This document shows, piece by piece, positions 17,367-26,182 of a stretch of DNA of 64,000 nt. Source of the stretch: Janthinobacterium sp. PC23-8 (GTDB lineage: Bacteria > Pseudomonadota > Gammaproteobacteria > Burkholderiales > Burkholderiaceae_D). Within the stretch, counting starts at the first letter, position 1; every line of letters begins with the position of its first letter. The notes beneath the pieces were generated by a model, which was not told where the DNA came from, ran no database searches, and saw only the letters and a list, made by a program, of their open reading frames with translations. The stretch spans positions 504,460 to 568,459 of the forward strand of contig NZ_NJGY01000003.1 in assembly GCF_002250505.1 (NCBI RefSeq), read 5' to 3'. The position numbers and the translations under genes are program-made.

Positions 17367-17462
17367 GGTGCAGTCCTCAGTGGTGGTTTGTCTTTGGTGC
17401 CGGGATGATTCCCGTGTCACTGAGGAGAAAAACGCGGCCCGGCGCCTGGCCGTTGACGAGCA

Positions 17463-17478
17463 TTACAAACGCTTACAA
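17463..17478 (-). promoter_or_regulatory. CpxR-like direct-repeat box upstream of copy 2
   Basis: On the minus strand the site reads TTGTAA-GCGT-TTGTAA, that is GTAAG-N5-GTAAT, close to the enterobacterial CpxR consensus GTAAA-N5-GTAAA. The same box with identical flanks (CAGTTGTAAG, GTCAAC) stands before copy 3 at 23579-23594. Here it overlaps the last codons of the PepSY gene. Confidence 0.5.
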
Positions 17479-18675
17479 CTGGATCGTTTTTACCAGGCGC
17501 GCGCGGCGCTTGCGCAGCCAGATGATCAGGCCCGTCGCGCTCAGCATGGCCACCATCAGCCCCATGGCGGAAATCAGGATGCGCCCCGGCAGGCCGATGA
17601 TGCGGCCCGAGTGCAGCGGGAACTGCGATTGCAGGAAGATGTCACCGGCACTGCCGGTACCGGGAATCACGCCGCCGGCGGGGCTGCCGTCGCGGCCGTC
17701 GAAATACAGCCACGCATTGCCCAGGCCGCCGTCGCCGTGGTCATTGTCCGCTTCAAAGAAGCCCACGCCATACAGGCCATAGCCGGACGAATAAAATACG
17801 CCGCCGGCCGGCAGGGTCCAGCCCCGTCTGGTCGCCTCGGTTTTGGCCAGCGCCACCACCTGCTCGCGCGTGAGCAGCGGTTCGACCGGTTTTTCCGGCG
17901 GCTGCGGCGTACGGCTGTCAAACGCGTTCGGACTCAAGGTAGAAAATTTTGCCACCAGTGGCCGCATGACTTGCGTCGGCAGATTCATCGAGATGGATGT
18001 CACGGCCAGTATCAGCAGCAGCAGCCAGACCCACACGCCGCCCGAGCGGTGCAGGTCGAAGTTCAGCCGGTGGCCTTTTTCCCGCCAACGGAAGGCCAGC
18101 GACTTGCGCCAGCTGCGCAGATTTGGAAAAGACAGGTACAGCGCAATGAAACAGTCGACAAACCACACGATGCCGATCATCCCCATGAACCAGACGCCCA
18201 GCTCGATGCCCCGGGCATCGGGGATATGCATGGTGTAATGGAGCTTGTATAAAAACGGCAGCAGGTTTTCGCGCGCCAGCGATACTTCGCCCCACTGGCG
18301 CGTGCCTTGCAGCTTGCCGGTGACGGGATCGACGGCCAGCTGGTTGAAGCCCAGGGCATATGGCTTGCCGCTGGCCGGGTCCAGCCGGCCTTCGACTGAC
18401 ATCAGCGCCGCATGGCCTGGTTCGAGTGCGGTGAGCGTGTAATTGACGCGCAGGCGCGCATCGTTCGCCTCGACCTGGCGCGCCAGCTGCAGGCCGTTTT
18501 TTGTCCCCGCGCGGTGCTTGCCGCTGGCCGCCTGGAACAGTTGCGGATTGAGCCAGGCATCGAGTTCGTGGTCCCACGAAATCACGGCACCCGTCAGCCC
18601 GGAGATAAACAGGAACAGCGCCAGCGCCAGCCCGAACCAGCGGTGCAGCAGTACCAGCGGTGTACGCAAGCGCAT
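17473..18675 (-). CDS. PepSY-associated inner-membrane protein (iron-uptake type)
   Basis: A 400-residue membrane protein of the PepSY_TM (PiuB-like) family. It starts with a conserved His/Arg-containing helix (LHRWFGLALALFLFISGLTGAVISW), has further membrane segments near 160-185, 210-235 and 365-390, and ends in a basic tail (LRKRRARLVK). Conserved HRW and HYTMHI histidines could bind haem; some relatives act as ferric-siderophore reductases. It follows the TonB-dependent receptor by three bases and so shares its Fur-regulated promoter. Role in iron release from an imported siderophore is inferred from this pairing. Confidence 0.88.
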   Translation of the reverse strand: MRLRTPLVLLHRWFGLALALFLFISGLTGAVISWDHELDAWLNPQLFQAASGKHRAGTKNGLQLARQVEANDARLRVNYTLTALEPGHAALMSVEGRLDPASGKPYALGFNQLAVDPVTGKLQGTRQWGEVSLARENLLPFLYKLHYTMHIPDARGIELGVWFMGMIGIVWFVDCFIALYLSFPNLRSWRKSLAFRWREKGHRLNFDLHRSGGVWVWLLLLILAVTSISMNLPTQVMRPLVAKFSTLSPNAFDSRTPQPPEKPVEPLLTREQVVALAKTEATRRGWTLPAGGVFYSSGYGLYGVGFFEADNDHGDGGLGNAWLYFDGRDGSPAGGVIPGTGSAGDIFLQSQFPLHSGRIIGLPGRILISAMGLMVAMLSATGLIIWLRKRRARLVKTIQL

Positions 18676-18678
18676 GGC

Positions 18679-20811
18679 CTAGTACTTCCAGCTCAGGGTG
18701 GCGCTGCCATTGCGACCGGCCGCGTACAGCGACTGGGTCCAGTACAGGCTGGTCAGGTGCTTCTTGTCCGTCACATTGTTCAGGTTCAGCGCCAGGCTGA
18801 CGTTGTTCGTCAGCTCGTAGTCGGCCATCAGGCCCAGTTGCGCATACGCGCCCTGGCGCAGCGTGACCGCGTCTGCGACCTTCAGGTCGATAGCGTCCTG
18901 CCAGGTCAGGCTGGCGCCCACCTTCAGCTTCGGTACGGCCGCTACCCGCCAGGTGGTCGACGCATGGAACTGTTTGCGCGGAATAAAGGTGCGCGCGTCG
19001 CCGCCGTCGTTGCCCGTGATGCGCAGCTGCGCATAGCCGGCGTTGACCTGCCAGCCCCTGGCCAGTTCGCCCGACGCCTCCAGTTCAATACCTTTCGATT
19101 CCGAATCGACGCCCTTGTAGACGGTCTTGAAGGTGGCGGTGGTGCCGGCCGCTTCGGCCAGGTTCTGCTGGCGACTCTTGAAGACGGCGCCCGACAGATT
19201 CAGGCGGCCGTCGAACAGTTCGCCTTTCACGCCCAGTTCCATGCTCTTGCCGGTGGCCGCGTCCAGTGTCTGGCCGTTGGCGTCGGTGTCGCTTTGCGGA
19301 TTGAAAATTTCCGTGTAGCTGCCGTAGGCCGACACATGGCCGTTGAGCTCGACCACCAGGCCGACATATGGCGTGGTGTCGCTTTGCGACTTGGACTTGG
19401 CGACGCCATAGGACGCACCCGTGCCGTCGACCCTGGCGCGATTGACGCCGGCCAGCAGCCTGGTGTTGTCGGCCAGGTTGAATCGGGCGGCGACAAAGGC
19501 GTTCTTGCGCCTGTCGCTGTAGGCGCTGCCGTCGGTCGAGGCGTCGAAGGCGGGCAGCGGGTAGGAGCCGTCGAAGGCGCTGCCGTTCGGCAACGCCGTG
19601 CCGATGCCCTGGCCATACCAGGACACGTCATGCAGGCGCGACTTGGACCAGCTGGCGCCGAAGGTCAGGTCGTGCTGGCGGCCGCCCAGGGCGAATTTGC
19701 CGGTGGCCGACATGTCGGCCAGGCTTTGTTCATTGCTCGAATTGTATCTGGACGGGTAGCTGAAAAGCCCGTCGCCGGTGGCGCGGTCCGGCGTACCGTA
19801 CACATAGAACAGCTGCGAATCCGAGTTGGCCCTGGTGTAGGTGAGGGTCGACTTCATGCTCCAGTCGGCGTTGAAGCGGTATGCCAGTTCGGCGAACGTG
19901 CTGTTCGTTTGTGTGTTCCAGCGCGACCAGTCGGCCGAGGTGGAGGTCGAAATCGGGTAATTGGTCTGCGTGCCGTCCGTGTAATACATCGGCAGCGCGC
20001 CCCACATGCCGCCCCTGGCCCTGGTTTTCTGGTACGTGTGGCCAAGCGTGAGGGTGGTGTCGTTCGTCAGCCTGGCTGCCACCACCGCATAGGCGATGTC
20101 TTTTGATGGCGAGTAGCGGTCCAGATAGGAATCGCCTTGCTGGTGCGCGGCGACGAAACGAGCCGCCACCTTGCCGTCGGCGCTCAAGGGGGTTGACACG
20201 TCGGCGTCGAGGCGGCGGCTGTTCCACGAACCGGCGGTGAGCGCCGCCGACGCGGCCAGGCCCTCGACGGGGCGCTTGCGCACGAAGTTGATGGTGGCCG
20301 AAGGATTGCCGGTAGAGGAAATCAGGCCATTGGCGCCGCGCACCACGTCGACGCGGTCGTAGATGGCGGTATCGAGGTCGCCCATCACATTGCCGAAGAT
20401 GAAGGGGACGCCTACGCCGTCGTACTGGAAGTTGGTGATGTCGTAGCCGCGCGCCGTGTAGTAGGTGCGGTCCGTTTCCACCGACTCCACCGTCACGCCC
20501 GTGGTTTGCGCCAGCACCTTGTTGACATTGTCTAGCCGGAAGTCATCCATCTGCGCCCGCGTGACGACCGACACCGATTGCGGCGTTTCGCGCAGCGACA
20601 GATTGAGCTTGCTGGCCGAGTCACTCTTGCGTGCCGTGTAGGAATCTTCATGGGCGCCGGTGACGGTGATGGTCGGCATGGTGTTGTCGTCGGCCGCTGC
20701 CGGAGCATCGCCGGCCTGGGCCAGGCCGGCTCCTAGGGCCAGCGAGATGGCCAGGGCCAGGGGGCGCAGCGGCAGTGTGCGAGGGTGGGATGGAAGAGGG
20801 CGGGCTGGCAC
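18679..20811 (-). CDS. TonB-dependent siderophore receptor
   Basis: A 710-residue outer-membrane receptor of the ferric-siderophore class (FhuE/FpvA-like). I chose the GTG at 20811, which has AGGAG eight bases upstream and begins a good signal peptide ending GLAQA; an upstream TTG would put the Fur box inside the gene. A TonB-box region (MPTITVTG), the plug domain (RETPQSVSVVTRAQMDDF; DRVDVVRGANGLIS) and a 22-strand barrel ending in a terminal Tyr (ATLSWKY) follow. No N-terminal FecA-type signalling extension is present. A Fur box lies directly upstream and the PepSY membrane protein is cotranscribed. Its siderophore cannot be told. Confidence 0.93.
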   Translation of the reverse strand: MPARPLPSHPRTLPLRPLALAISLALGAGLAQAGDAPAAADDNTMPTITVTGAHEDSYTARKSDSASKLNLSLRETPQSVSVVTRAQMDDFRLDNVNKVLAQTTGVTVESVETDRTYYTARGYDITNFQYDGVGVPFIFGNVMGDLDTAIYDRVDVVRGANGLISSTGNPSATINFVRKRPVEGLAASAALTAGSWNSRRLDADVSTPLSADGKVAARFVAAHQQGDSYLDRYSPSKDIAYAVVAARLTNDTTLTLGHTYQKTRARGGMWGALPMYYTDGTQTNYPISTSTSADWSRWNTQTNSTFAELAYRFNADWSMKSTLTYTRANSDSQLFYVYGTPDRATGDGLFSYPSRYNSSNEQSLADMSATGKFALGGRQHDLTFGASWSKSRLHDVSWYGQGIGTALPNGSAFDGSYPLPAFDASTDGSAYSDRRKNAFVAARFNLADNTRLLAGVNRARVDGTGASYGVAKSKSQSDTTPYVGLVVELNGHVSAYGSYTEIFNPQSDTDANGQTLDAATGKSMELGVKGELFDGRLNLSGAVFKSRQQNLAEAAGTTATFKTVYKGVDSESKGIELEASGELARGWQVNAGYAQLRITGNDGGDARTFIPRKQFHASTTWRVAAVPKLKVGASLTWQDAIDLKVADAVTLRQGAYAQLGLMADYELTNNVSLALNLNNVTDKKHLTSLYWTQSLYAAGRNGSATLSWKY

Positions 20812-20835
20812 GGAAACGGCTCCTGAAACTTGAAT

Positions 20836-20854
20836 GATAATGATAATAATTCGC
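20836..20854 (-). promoter_or_regulatory. Fur box
   Basis: The site has two perfect GATAAT hexamers followed by AATTCGC, matching 16 of 19 positions of the Fur consensus GATAATGATAATCATTATC. It lies 25-43 bp upstream of the receptor start, so iron repression of the receptor and PepSY genes is expected. Confidence 0.85.
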
Positions 20855-21022
20855 AATTATAGTATGCTGCGCAGTGCAAGGCAATTGCCATTTATTTGCC
20901 CTCTTCGCGAGCCTTGACGTGACGCTGATGCCCGTTATCGCCGCACTCATGTCCAATTGGCCCGCGCTGGTCGCATCGTCGCCTGATACCCTGTGCAGCG
21001 CGCTAGAATAAGCGTTCCAGCC

Positions 21023-22354
21023 ATGACCAGCCCCGCCATGCACGCTTCCTTCGCTCCCTTGCCAGACCCCGTTGCAAACGATCCGCGCCTGGTGCGCCTG
21101 TATCTGAAGCAGACACTGCTGCGTTTTTGCGGCGGCCTGTGCCTGCTGCCGATGGCGATCGTGGCCGCTGGCATGGTGATGCTGATACGGTACCCGCCCA
21201 TCGGCGACGGTCGGCACTGGTGGCAACTGACCTTGCCAGTGCTGCCCGGGCTGCTGGCGCCGCTGCTGGGCGTCAACGGCATGGTGCGCCAGCAGCTGCG
21301 CGCCTTTGCCGACGAGGGCGTCGTGTTGACCGAGGAGCTGATCTCGGCGAGGGTCACGCGCGAGTTGACGTCGCCCTTCGATATCTTTACCACTTTTGAC
21401 CTGTGCGCCGAAGCCTTGTCGGGGCTGGCCACCGGCCAGGCGCTGGGGCTGGCGGGGCCACCCGCGTTTGCCCATGATCCTTTCGACCGTATCATCTTGC
21501 TGGGGCGCGCGCGGCCGTTCCGCCTGTTCGGCGCGACCGAAGTGCGCCTGTTCGTGGCACCGGGAGAGGGCGTCCATGGCGTACGGATACGCGTGCGTCG
21601 CATCGTCAGCGGCGACTTCCTGGCGATGCAAAAGGGTGGCGCCCTGCGCGCGGTGGAAGCGGTCACGGCGCAGTTGCAAGCGGGCCTGGCGCGGCGCAGG
21701 GAGGCGCTCTATGCCAGGGCGCGGGGGCAGGCGGCCGAGCGCGCCGCGCTGCAGGCGAAGCTGTTGGCGCTGCAGGCGCAGGTCGAGCCGCATTTTCTGT
21801 TCAACACGCTGGCCAACCTGAAGTATCTGATGCGCACCGAACCCGCTGCCGCGCTGACCATGCTCGATCACCTGACCGACTATCTGCATAGCGCCTTGCC
21901 GGACTTGCGCGCCGTATCGTCGACGGTGGGGCGCGAACTCGACCTGGCGCAGGCCTACTTGTCCATCATGCAGATCCGCATGGGCAAGCGCCTGCGCTTT
22001 GCCATCGAGGCCAGCGACACCGTGCGGGCGCTGCCAATGCCGCCGGCCATGCTGATCTCGCTGCTTGAAAACGCCGTCAAGCATGGCCTAGAAGGCTGGC
22101 CGCATCCGGGCACGGTGCGCATCGAGGCGTGTCTGGAAGAGGGCATGCTGGCGCTGCGCGTGCAGGACGACGGCGCCGGTTTTGGCGGCAGCGCGGCGCA
22201 AGGCGCGGGCCTGGGGCTGTCGAATATCCACACAAGGCTGGCCTTGCTGTATGGCGGCGCAGCCAGCCTGGCGGTGGCGGAGGGCGAGGCGGGCGGCGTC
22301 AGCGCTTGTCTGCACCTGCCATTGGCCATGCCAGCAGCACGGGCGGGCGCATGA
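21023..22354 (+). CDS. LytS/YehU-type membrane histidine kinase
   Basis: A 443-residue kinase with two hydrophobic segments near the N-terminus (GGLCLLPMAIVAAGMVML; LPVLPGLLAPLLGV) and then a cytoplasmic domain. A coiled coil (about 225-265) leads into the His_kinase family motif QAQVEPHFLFNTLANLKYL, where the His is phosphorylated, and a HATPase domain (LLENAVKHGL; DDGAGF; GAGLGLSNIHTRL). The ATG at 21023 is preferred; a GTG ten codons earlier lacks a ribosome site. It overlaps the LytTR regulator by ATGA. Divergent from the siderophore receptor, with a 211-bp gap. Confidence 0.9.
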   Translation: MTSPAMHASFAPLPDPVANDPRLVRLYLKQTLLRFCGGLCLLPMAIVAAGMVMLIRYPPIGDGRHWWQLTLPVLPGLLAPLLGVNGMVRQQLRAFADEGVVLTEELISARVTRELTSPFDIFTTFDLCAEALSGLATGQALGLAGPPAFAHDPFDRIILLGRARPFRLFGATEVRLFVAPGEGVHGVRIRVRRIVSGDFLAMQKGGALRAVEAVTAQLQAGLARRREALYARARGQAAERAALQAKLLALQAQVEPHFLFNTLANLKYLMRTEPAAALTMLDHLTDYLHSALPDLRAVSSTVGRELDLAQAYLSIMQIRMGKRLRFAIEASDTVRALPMPPAMLISLLENAVKHGLEGWPHPGTVRIEACLEEGMLALRVQDDGAGFGGSAAQGAGLGLSNIHTRLALLYGGAASLAVAEGEAGGVSACLHLPLAMPAARAGA

Positions 22355-23088
22355 TGGCGCGCGCCGTGATCGTCGAAGACGAACCGCTGCTGCGTGCCGA
22401 ATTGCGCGACCAGTTGCAGTTGCTATGGCCGCAGCTGCAACTGGTGGGCGAAGCGGCCGATGGTGTCTGCGCCCTGGCGCTGATCGCCGCGCAGCAGCCC
22501 GATATCATTTTTCTCGACATCCAGATGCCGGGCTTGAACGGCCTGGAGCTTGCGCCCCATCTGCCCGGACACTGCCAGCTGGTGTTCGTCACGGCCCATG
22601 CGCAGCATGCGCTGGCGGCGTTTGATGCGGGCGCCATCGACTACCTGCTCAAGCCGCTGGCCACCGGCCGGCTGCTGCGGACGATCCGGCGCTTGCAGGA
22701 ACGCGGGCCATCGGCTGCGCGGCCGCCGGCCGACTTGCTGCGGCAGGTACTGGCGCCGCCGCCGGCCAGCCTGAAATGGATCAAGGCGTCGACTGGCAAC
22801 ACGGTGCGCCTGATGCTGGTCGACGAGATCGATTATTTTCAGGCCGATGGAAAATATACGCGGGTGGTGGGCAGGAATGGCGAGGGCTTGATAAGGCTGA
22901 GCTTGAAAGAGCTGCTGGCGCAACTCGATGCGGCGCAGTTTGCGCAGGTGCATCGCAGCAGCATCGTCAACCTGCATGCGGTCGAGCGCATCGACCGGGA
23001 TGGCTCTGCGATGCTGTTGTACCTCAAGGAGGGACGCGGCAGCTTGCCTGTCAGCGAGGTGTACAGCAGGCAGTTCCGGCAGATGTAG
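22351..23088 (+). CDS. LytTR-family response regulator
   Basis: A 245-residue regulator with a receiver domain (VEDEPLLRAE; phospho-acceptor D56 in IIFLDIQMPG; switch lysine in YLLKPLA) and a C-terminal LytTR DNA-binding domain (VDEIDYFQADGKYT; QVHRSSIVNL). The start at 22351 overlaps the kinase stop; a second in-frame ATG follows directly. Such pairs control varied targets including exported proteins and peptide transporters. No obvious target is adjacent. A bidirectional terminator follows. Confidence 0.93.
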   Translation: MMARAVIVEDEPLLRAELRDQLQLLWPQLQLVGEAADGVCALALIAAQQPDIIFLDIQMPGLNGLELAPHLPGHCQLVFVTAHAQHALAAFDAGAIDYLLKPLATGRLLRTIRRLQERGPSAARPPADLLRQVLAPPPASLKWIKASTGNTVRLMLVDEIDYFQADGKYTRVVGRNGEGLIRLSLKELLAQLDAAQFAQVHRSSIVNLHAVERIDRDGSAMLLYLKEGRGSLPVSEVYSRQFRQM

Positions 23089-23111
23089 CATACAAATATG
23101 GCGCACATAGG

Positions 23112-23139
23112 CGAAAAGACAGCCTCGGCTGTCTTTTCG
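23112..23139. terminator. Bidirectional terminator
   Basis: CGAAAAGACAGC (23112-23123), loop CTCG and GCTGTCTTTTCG (23128-23139) form a perfect 12-bp stem with A and T runs on both sides. It serves the LytTR regulator from the left and Ala/Lys-rich copy 3 from the right. The stem matches the one at 16592-16617. Confidence 0.85.
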
Positions 23140-23160
23140 TGTGCGGGAAACGCAGGACGA

Positions 23161-23484
23161 TTATTTGGCGGCAGGCGCTTCGGCCATGGCGGAAGCTTTT
23201 TCTTCTGCAGCCTTGGCCTTGGCTTTCTTGGCCTTGTGATGGGCTTTGGCCTTGGTGGCGCCGGCATCGGCCTTGGCGCTGGCAACATCAGCCTTGGCGT
23301 CGGCAACCTTGGAAGCTTCCTTGGCATCGGCCTTGACCACTGCCTTGGTTTCCTTGGCTTCGGCTTTCGTCACTTCCTTGGTTTGCTTGGCTTCGGCCTT
23401 GGCTGCTGCTGGAGCGGCTGGGGTCTGGGCAAAGGCTGCGGTAGCGAACAAGCCAGCGATGATGGTAGCAATAACTTTTTTCAT
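23161..23484 (-). CDS. Ala/Lys-rich periplasmic protein, copy 3
   Basis: A 107-residue relative of the proteins at 16637-16975 and 17031-17366. Its signal peptide (MKKVIATIIAGLFATAAFA) is almost the same as in copy 2. The mature part has the same Ala/Lys/Glu repeat pattern, the KAHHKAKKAKAKA segment and the APAAK tail. I start at 23484, with TGAGGAA upstream as in the other copies. The promoter-distal box at 23579 and the terminator at 23112 are also shared with the first locus, so the whole transcription unit was duplicated. Function unknown; an envelope-stress role is suggested only by the box. Confidence 0.8.
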   Translation of the reverse strand: MKKVIATIIAGLFATAAFAQTPAAPAAAKAEAKQTKEVTKAEAKETKAVVKADAKEASKVADAKADVASAKADAGATKAKAHHKAKKAKAKAAEEKASAMAEAPAAK

Positions 23485-23578
23485 GGTGCAGTTCCTCAAG
23501 GAGTGGGTGATGTGCAGAAGATGTTTCCCCTGTCACTGAGCCAAAAACGCGCTCGGCGGCAACTCGGTTGACAGCCAA

Positions 23579-23594
23579 TTACAAACACTTACAA
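23579..23594 (-). promoter_or_regulatory. CpxR-like direct-repeat box upstream of copy 3
   Basis: On the minus strand it reads TTGTAA-GTGT-TTGTAA, with the same flanks (CAGTTGTAAG, GTCAAC) and nearly the same distance to the gene as the box at 17463-17478. A TTTTTGGCTCAGTGACA-type segment downstream is also shared by both loci. Confidence 0.5.
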
Positions 23595-23686
23595 CTGGCG
23601 GTGGTGCTGCGGGTTTTGTTAGCTGGCGTACCGCGCCCGGCCTTCGCCCGGCCTAGACTGGGGCATCGCCACAGCATGGGTCCGCC

Positions 23687-26179
23687 ATGAAAGACGCCCT
23701 GAACACCTATCAAGCCAAGCGCAACTTCGCCATCACGCCCGAGCCCGCCGGTGGCGACGAGGCGCAAGGCGGGCAATTGAGCTTTGTGATCCAGAAACAC
23801 TGGGCCAGCCGCCTGCACTACGATTTCCGGCTGGAACTTGATGGCACCATGAAAAGCTGGGCCGTGCCGAAAGGACCAAGCTATGACAGCCGCGACAAGC
23901 GCATGGCGGTGCAGGTCGAGGACCACCCGATCGCGTATGCCAGCTTCGAAGGCACCATCCCGGAAAAACAATATGGCGCCGGCAAGGTCATAATCTGGGA
24001 CAAGGGCACCTGGCAGCCGCAGCCGGCCACGCCCGATGCGCGCCAGGCGCTGGCGGACGGCAACCTGAAATTTACCTTGCACGGCCACAAGATGCACGGC
24101 AACTGGGTGCTGGTGCGCATGAAGGGCAAGGGCGAAAAGCAGCCGGCCTGGCTGTTGATCAAGGAAAAGGACGACTATACGCGGCCTGCGCTCGAATACT
24201 CGGTGGTCGATGAATTGCCCGACAGCGTGAAAAACAAGCCCATGCCCAAGCGCAAGAAGGCTGTGGCCCACAAGGCGCCGCCCGCCAGTACGCTGCCGGC
24301 CACCCTGACGCCGCAACTGGCGACCCTGGTCGAGGCGCCACCGACAGATGCCCAAGACTGGATTTTTGAACTCAAGTTCGACGGCTACCGCATCATGGCC
24401 CGCAGCGATGGCAAACACCTCGCGCTCATCACGCGCAACGGCAAGGACTGGACTCATAAACTGTCCAGACTGCATCAGGCTTTGGAAAAGCTGGGCTTGC
24501 CTCCAGGCTGGTATGACGGCGAGATCGTCGTCAATGGCAGGGATGGCCAACCGAGTTTCGGCGCCTTGCAGCAGGCGTTCGACAAGGACAACACCAGTGA
24601 TATCGTCTATTACCTGTTCGATGTGCCGTATTTCGATGGCCATGACCTGCGCGGCCAGCCGGTGGAAGCGCGCCGCGCATTGCTGCGGCAATTGCTGCAG
24701 CAACTGCCAAAGTCGCCACTGCTGCGTTTCAGCGAAGAACTTGATGCGACGCCGACGAAACTGCTGGCGCAGGCATGCAAGCTGGGCCTGGAGGGCGTGA
24801 TCGGCAAGCGGCGCGGTTCGCGCTATACGGCGCGCCGCTCGAAGGAATGGATCAAGCTCAAGTGTGGCCTGCGCCAGGAGTTCGTCATCGGCGGCTTTAC
24901 CGAGCCGCAGGGTGCACGCAGCGGCATCGGTTCCTTGCTGTTGGGCACGCATGACGAGGACGGCAAGCTGCATTACGCGGGCAATGTGGGTAGCGGCTTT
25001 GACCAGGACGCCTTGCGCGATTTGCGCCGCCAGCTTGATGCGTTGCGGGTCGATGCCAGCCCGTATGCGGGCAAGGCAGGCGGCGTGCGCCGGCCGATCT
25101 GGGTCAAGCCCACCCTGGTGGCCGAGGTCAGCTTTGCCCAGTGGACCAGCGCCGGCGCCGTCCGCCATGCCGTGTTCCACGGCCTGCGCACGGACAAGCC
25201 GGCCTCCATCATCGTGCGCGAGCGGCCGCAAGCGGTGAAACCGAACAAGGAGCGCTCCATGCCTGCCGACAAGCCCTCCGCCAGCATCGTGCCGGCCAGC
25301 CTGAAGATTACCCACCCGGACCGCGTGATCGACAAGGACAGCGGCGCCACCAAGATCGAGCTGGTGCGCTACTACGCGCTGGTCGGCAAGCTGATGCTGG
25401 TGCATCTGCGCGCCCGCCCCGTGTCGCTGGTACGCGCGCCTGCCGGCGTCGGCGGCGAGCTGTTTTTCCAGAAACATGCGGAAGTGTCAAAAATGCCGGG
25501 CGTAAAGCAGCTTGCTGAAAAACTGGACCCGGACCATCCGCCGATGCTGGAAGTGGCCAGTGCGCAAGGCCTGCTGTCGGCGGCGCAGTGGAACGTGGTG
25601 GAATTTCATACGCAAAACGCGCTGGACACCGCCTACGACACGCCGAACCGCATGGTGTTCGACTTGGACCCTGGCAAGGGCGTGGGCTGGGCGGCGATCC
25701 AGGAGTCGGCGGTGCTGCTGCGCGCCTTTTTGACCGAGCTGGGCTTGCCTGCCTTTCTGAAAACCAGTGGTGGCAAGGGCTTGCATGTGGTGGTGCCGAT
25801 CCGGCCGACACACGACTGGGATACCGTCAAAGCCTTCTCGCAAGCCATCGTCGCGCATATGGCCGAGCTGATTCCGCAACGCTTTGTCGTCAAAAGCGGG
25901 CCGGCCAACCGGGTCGGCAAGATTTTTATCGACTACCTGCGCAACGGCCGCGGCGCCACCACGGTAGCGGCCTGGTCGGTGCGCACGCGGCCTGGCCTCG
26001 GCATTTCCGTGCCCCTGGCGTGGGAGGAGCTCGACAAGCTGAAGGCGGCCGATCAGTGGACGGTGGCCAATGTGCACAGCCGGCTGGACGTGGGCAATAC
26101 GCCGTGGGACGGCTATGCGCGCAGTGCGAAGGGGATAGCTGCGGCGATGAAAAAGCTGGGGTTTGAAACACAGAAATAA
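23687..26179 (+). CDS. ligD: Multifunctional DNA ligase D
   Basis: An 830-residue enzyme of bacterial non-homologous end joining, with the domain order phosphoesterase, ligase, polymerase. The N-terminal 3'-phosphoesterase domain (about 1-185) has the QKHWASRLHYDFRLE signature. The ATP-dependent ligase domain has its AMP-accepting lysine at K230 (FELKFDGYR) and a C-terminal OB fold. The primase-type polymerase domain (about 530-830) has the metal-binding D-L-D at 659-661 (VFDLDPGKG) and TSGGKGLHV. All key residues are present. It converges with ku, whose stop is three bases away, so the pair forms a complete two-component repair system. Confidence 0.96.
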   Translation: MKDALNTYQAKRNFAITPEPAGGDEAQGGQLSFVIQKHWASRLHYDFRLELDGTMKSWAVPKGPSYDSRDKRMAVQVEDHPIAYASFEGTIPEKQYGAGKVIIWDKGTWQPQPATPDARQALADGNLKFTLHGHKMHGNWVLVRMKGKGEKQPAWLLIKEKDDYTRPALEYSVVDELPDSVKNKPMPKRKKAVAHKAPPASTLPATLTPQLATLVEAPPTDAQDWIFELKFDGYRIMARSDGKHLALITRNGKDWTHKLSRLHQALEKLGLPPGWYDGEIVVNGRDGQPSFGALQQAFDKDNTSDIVYYLFDVPYFDGHDLRGQPVEARRALLRQLLQQLPKSPLLRFSEELDATPTKLLAQACKLGLEGVIGKRRGSRYTARRSKEWIKLKCGLRQEFVIGGFTEPQGARSGIGSLLLGTHDEDGKLHYAGNVGSGFDQDALRDLRRQLDALRVDASPYAGKAGGVRRPIWVKPTLVAEVSFAQWTSAGAVRHAVFHGLRTDKPASIIVRERPQAVKPNKERSMPADKPSASIVPASLKITHPDRVIDKDSGATKIELVRYYALVGKLMLVHLRARPVSLVRAPAGVGGELFFQKHAEVSKMPGVKQLAEKLDPDHPPMLEVASAQGLLSAAQWNVVEFHTQNALDTAYDTPNRMVFDLDPGKGVGWAAIQESAVLLRAFLTELGLPAFLKTSGGKGLHVVVPIRPTHDWDTVKAFSQAIVAHMAELIPQRFVVKSGPANRVGKIFIDYLRNGRGATTVAAWSVRTRPGLGISVPLAWEELDKLKAADQWTVANVHSRLDVGNTPWDGYARSAKGIAAAMKKLGFETQK

Positions 26180-26182
26180 CGA

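Noticed and set aside
23579..25477. A 632-codon minus-strand frame across ligD
   Set aside because: Antisense shadow of ligD, which has all catalytic motifs in its own frame.
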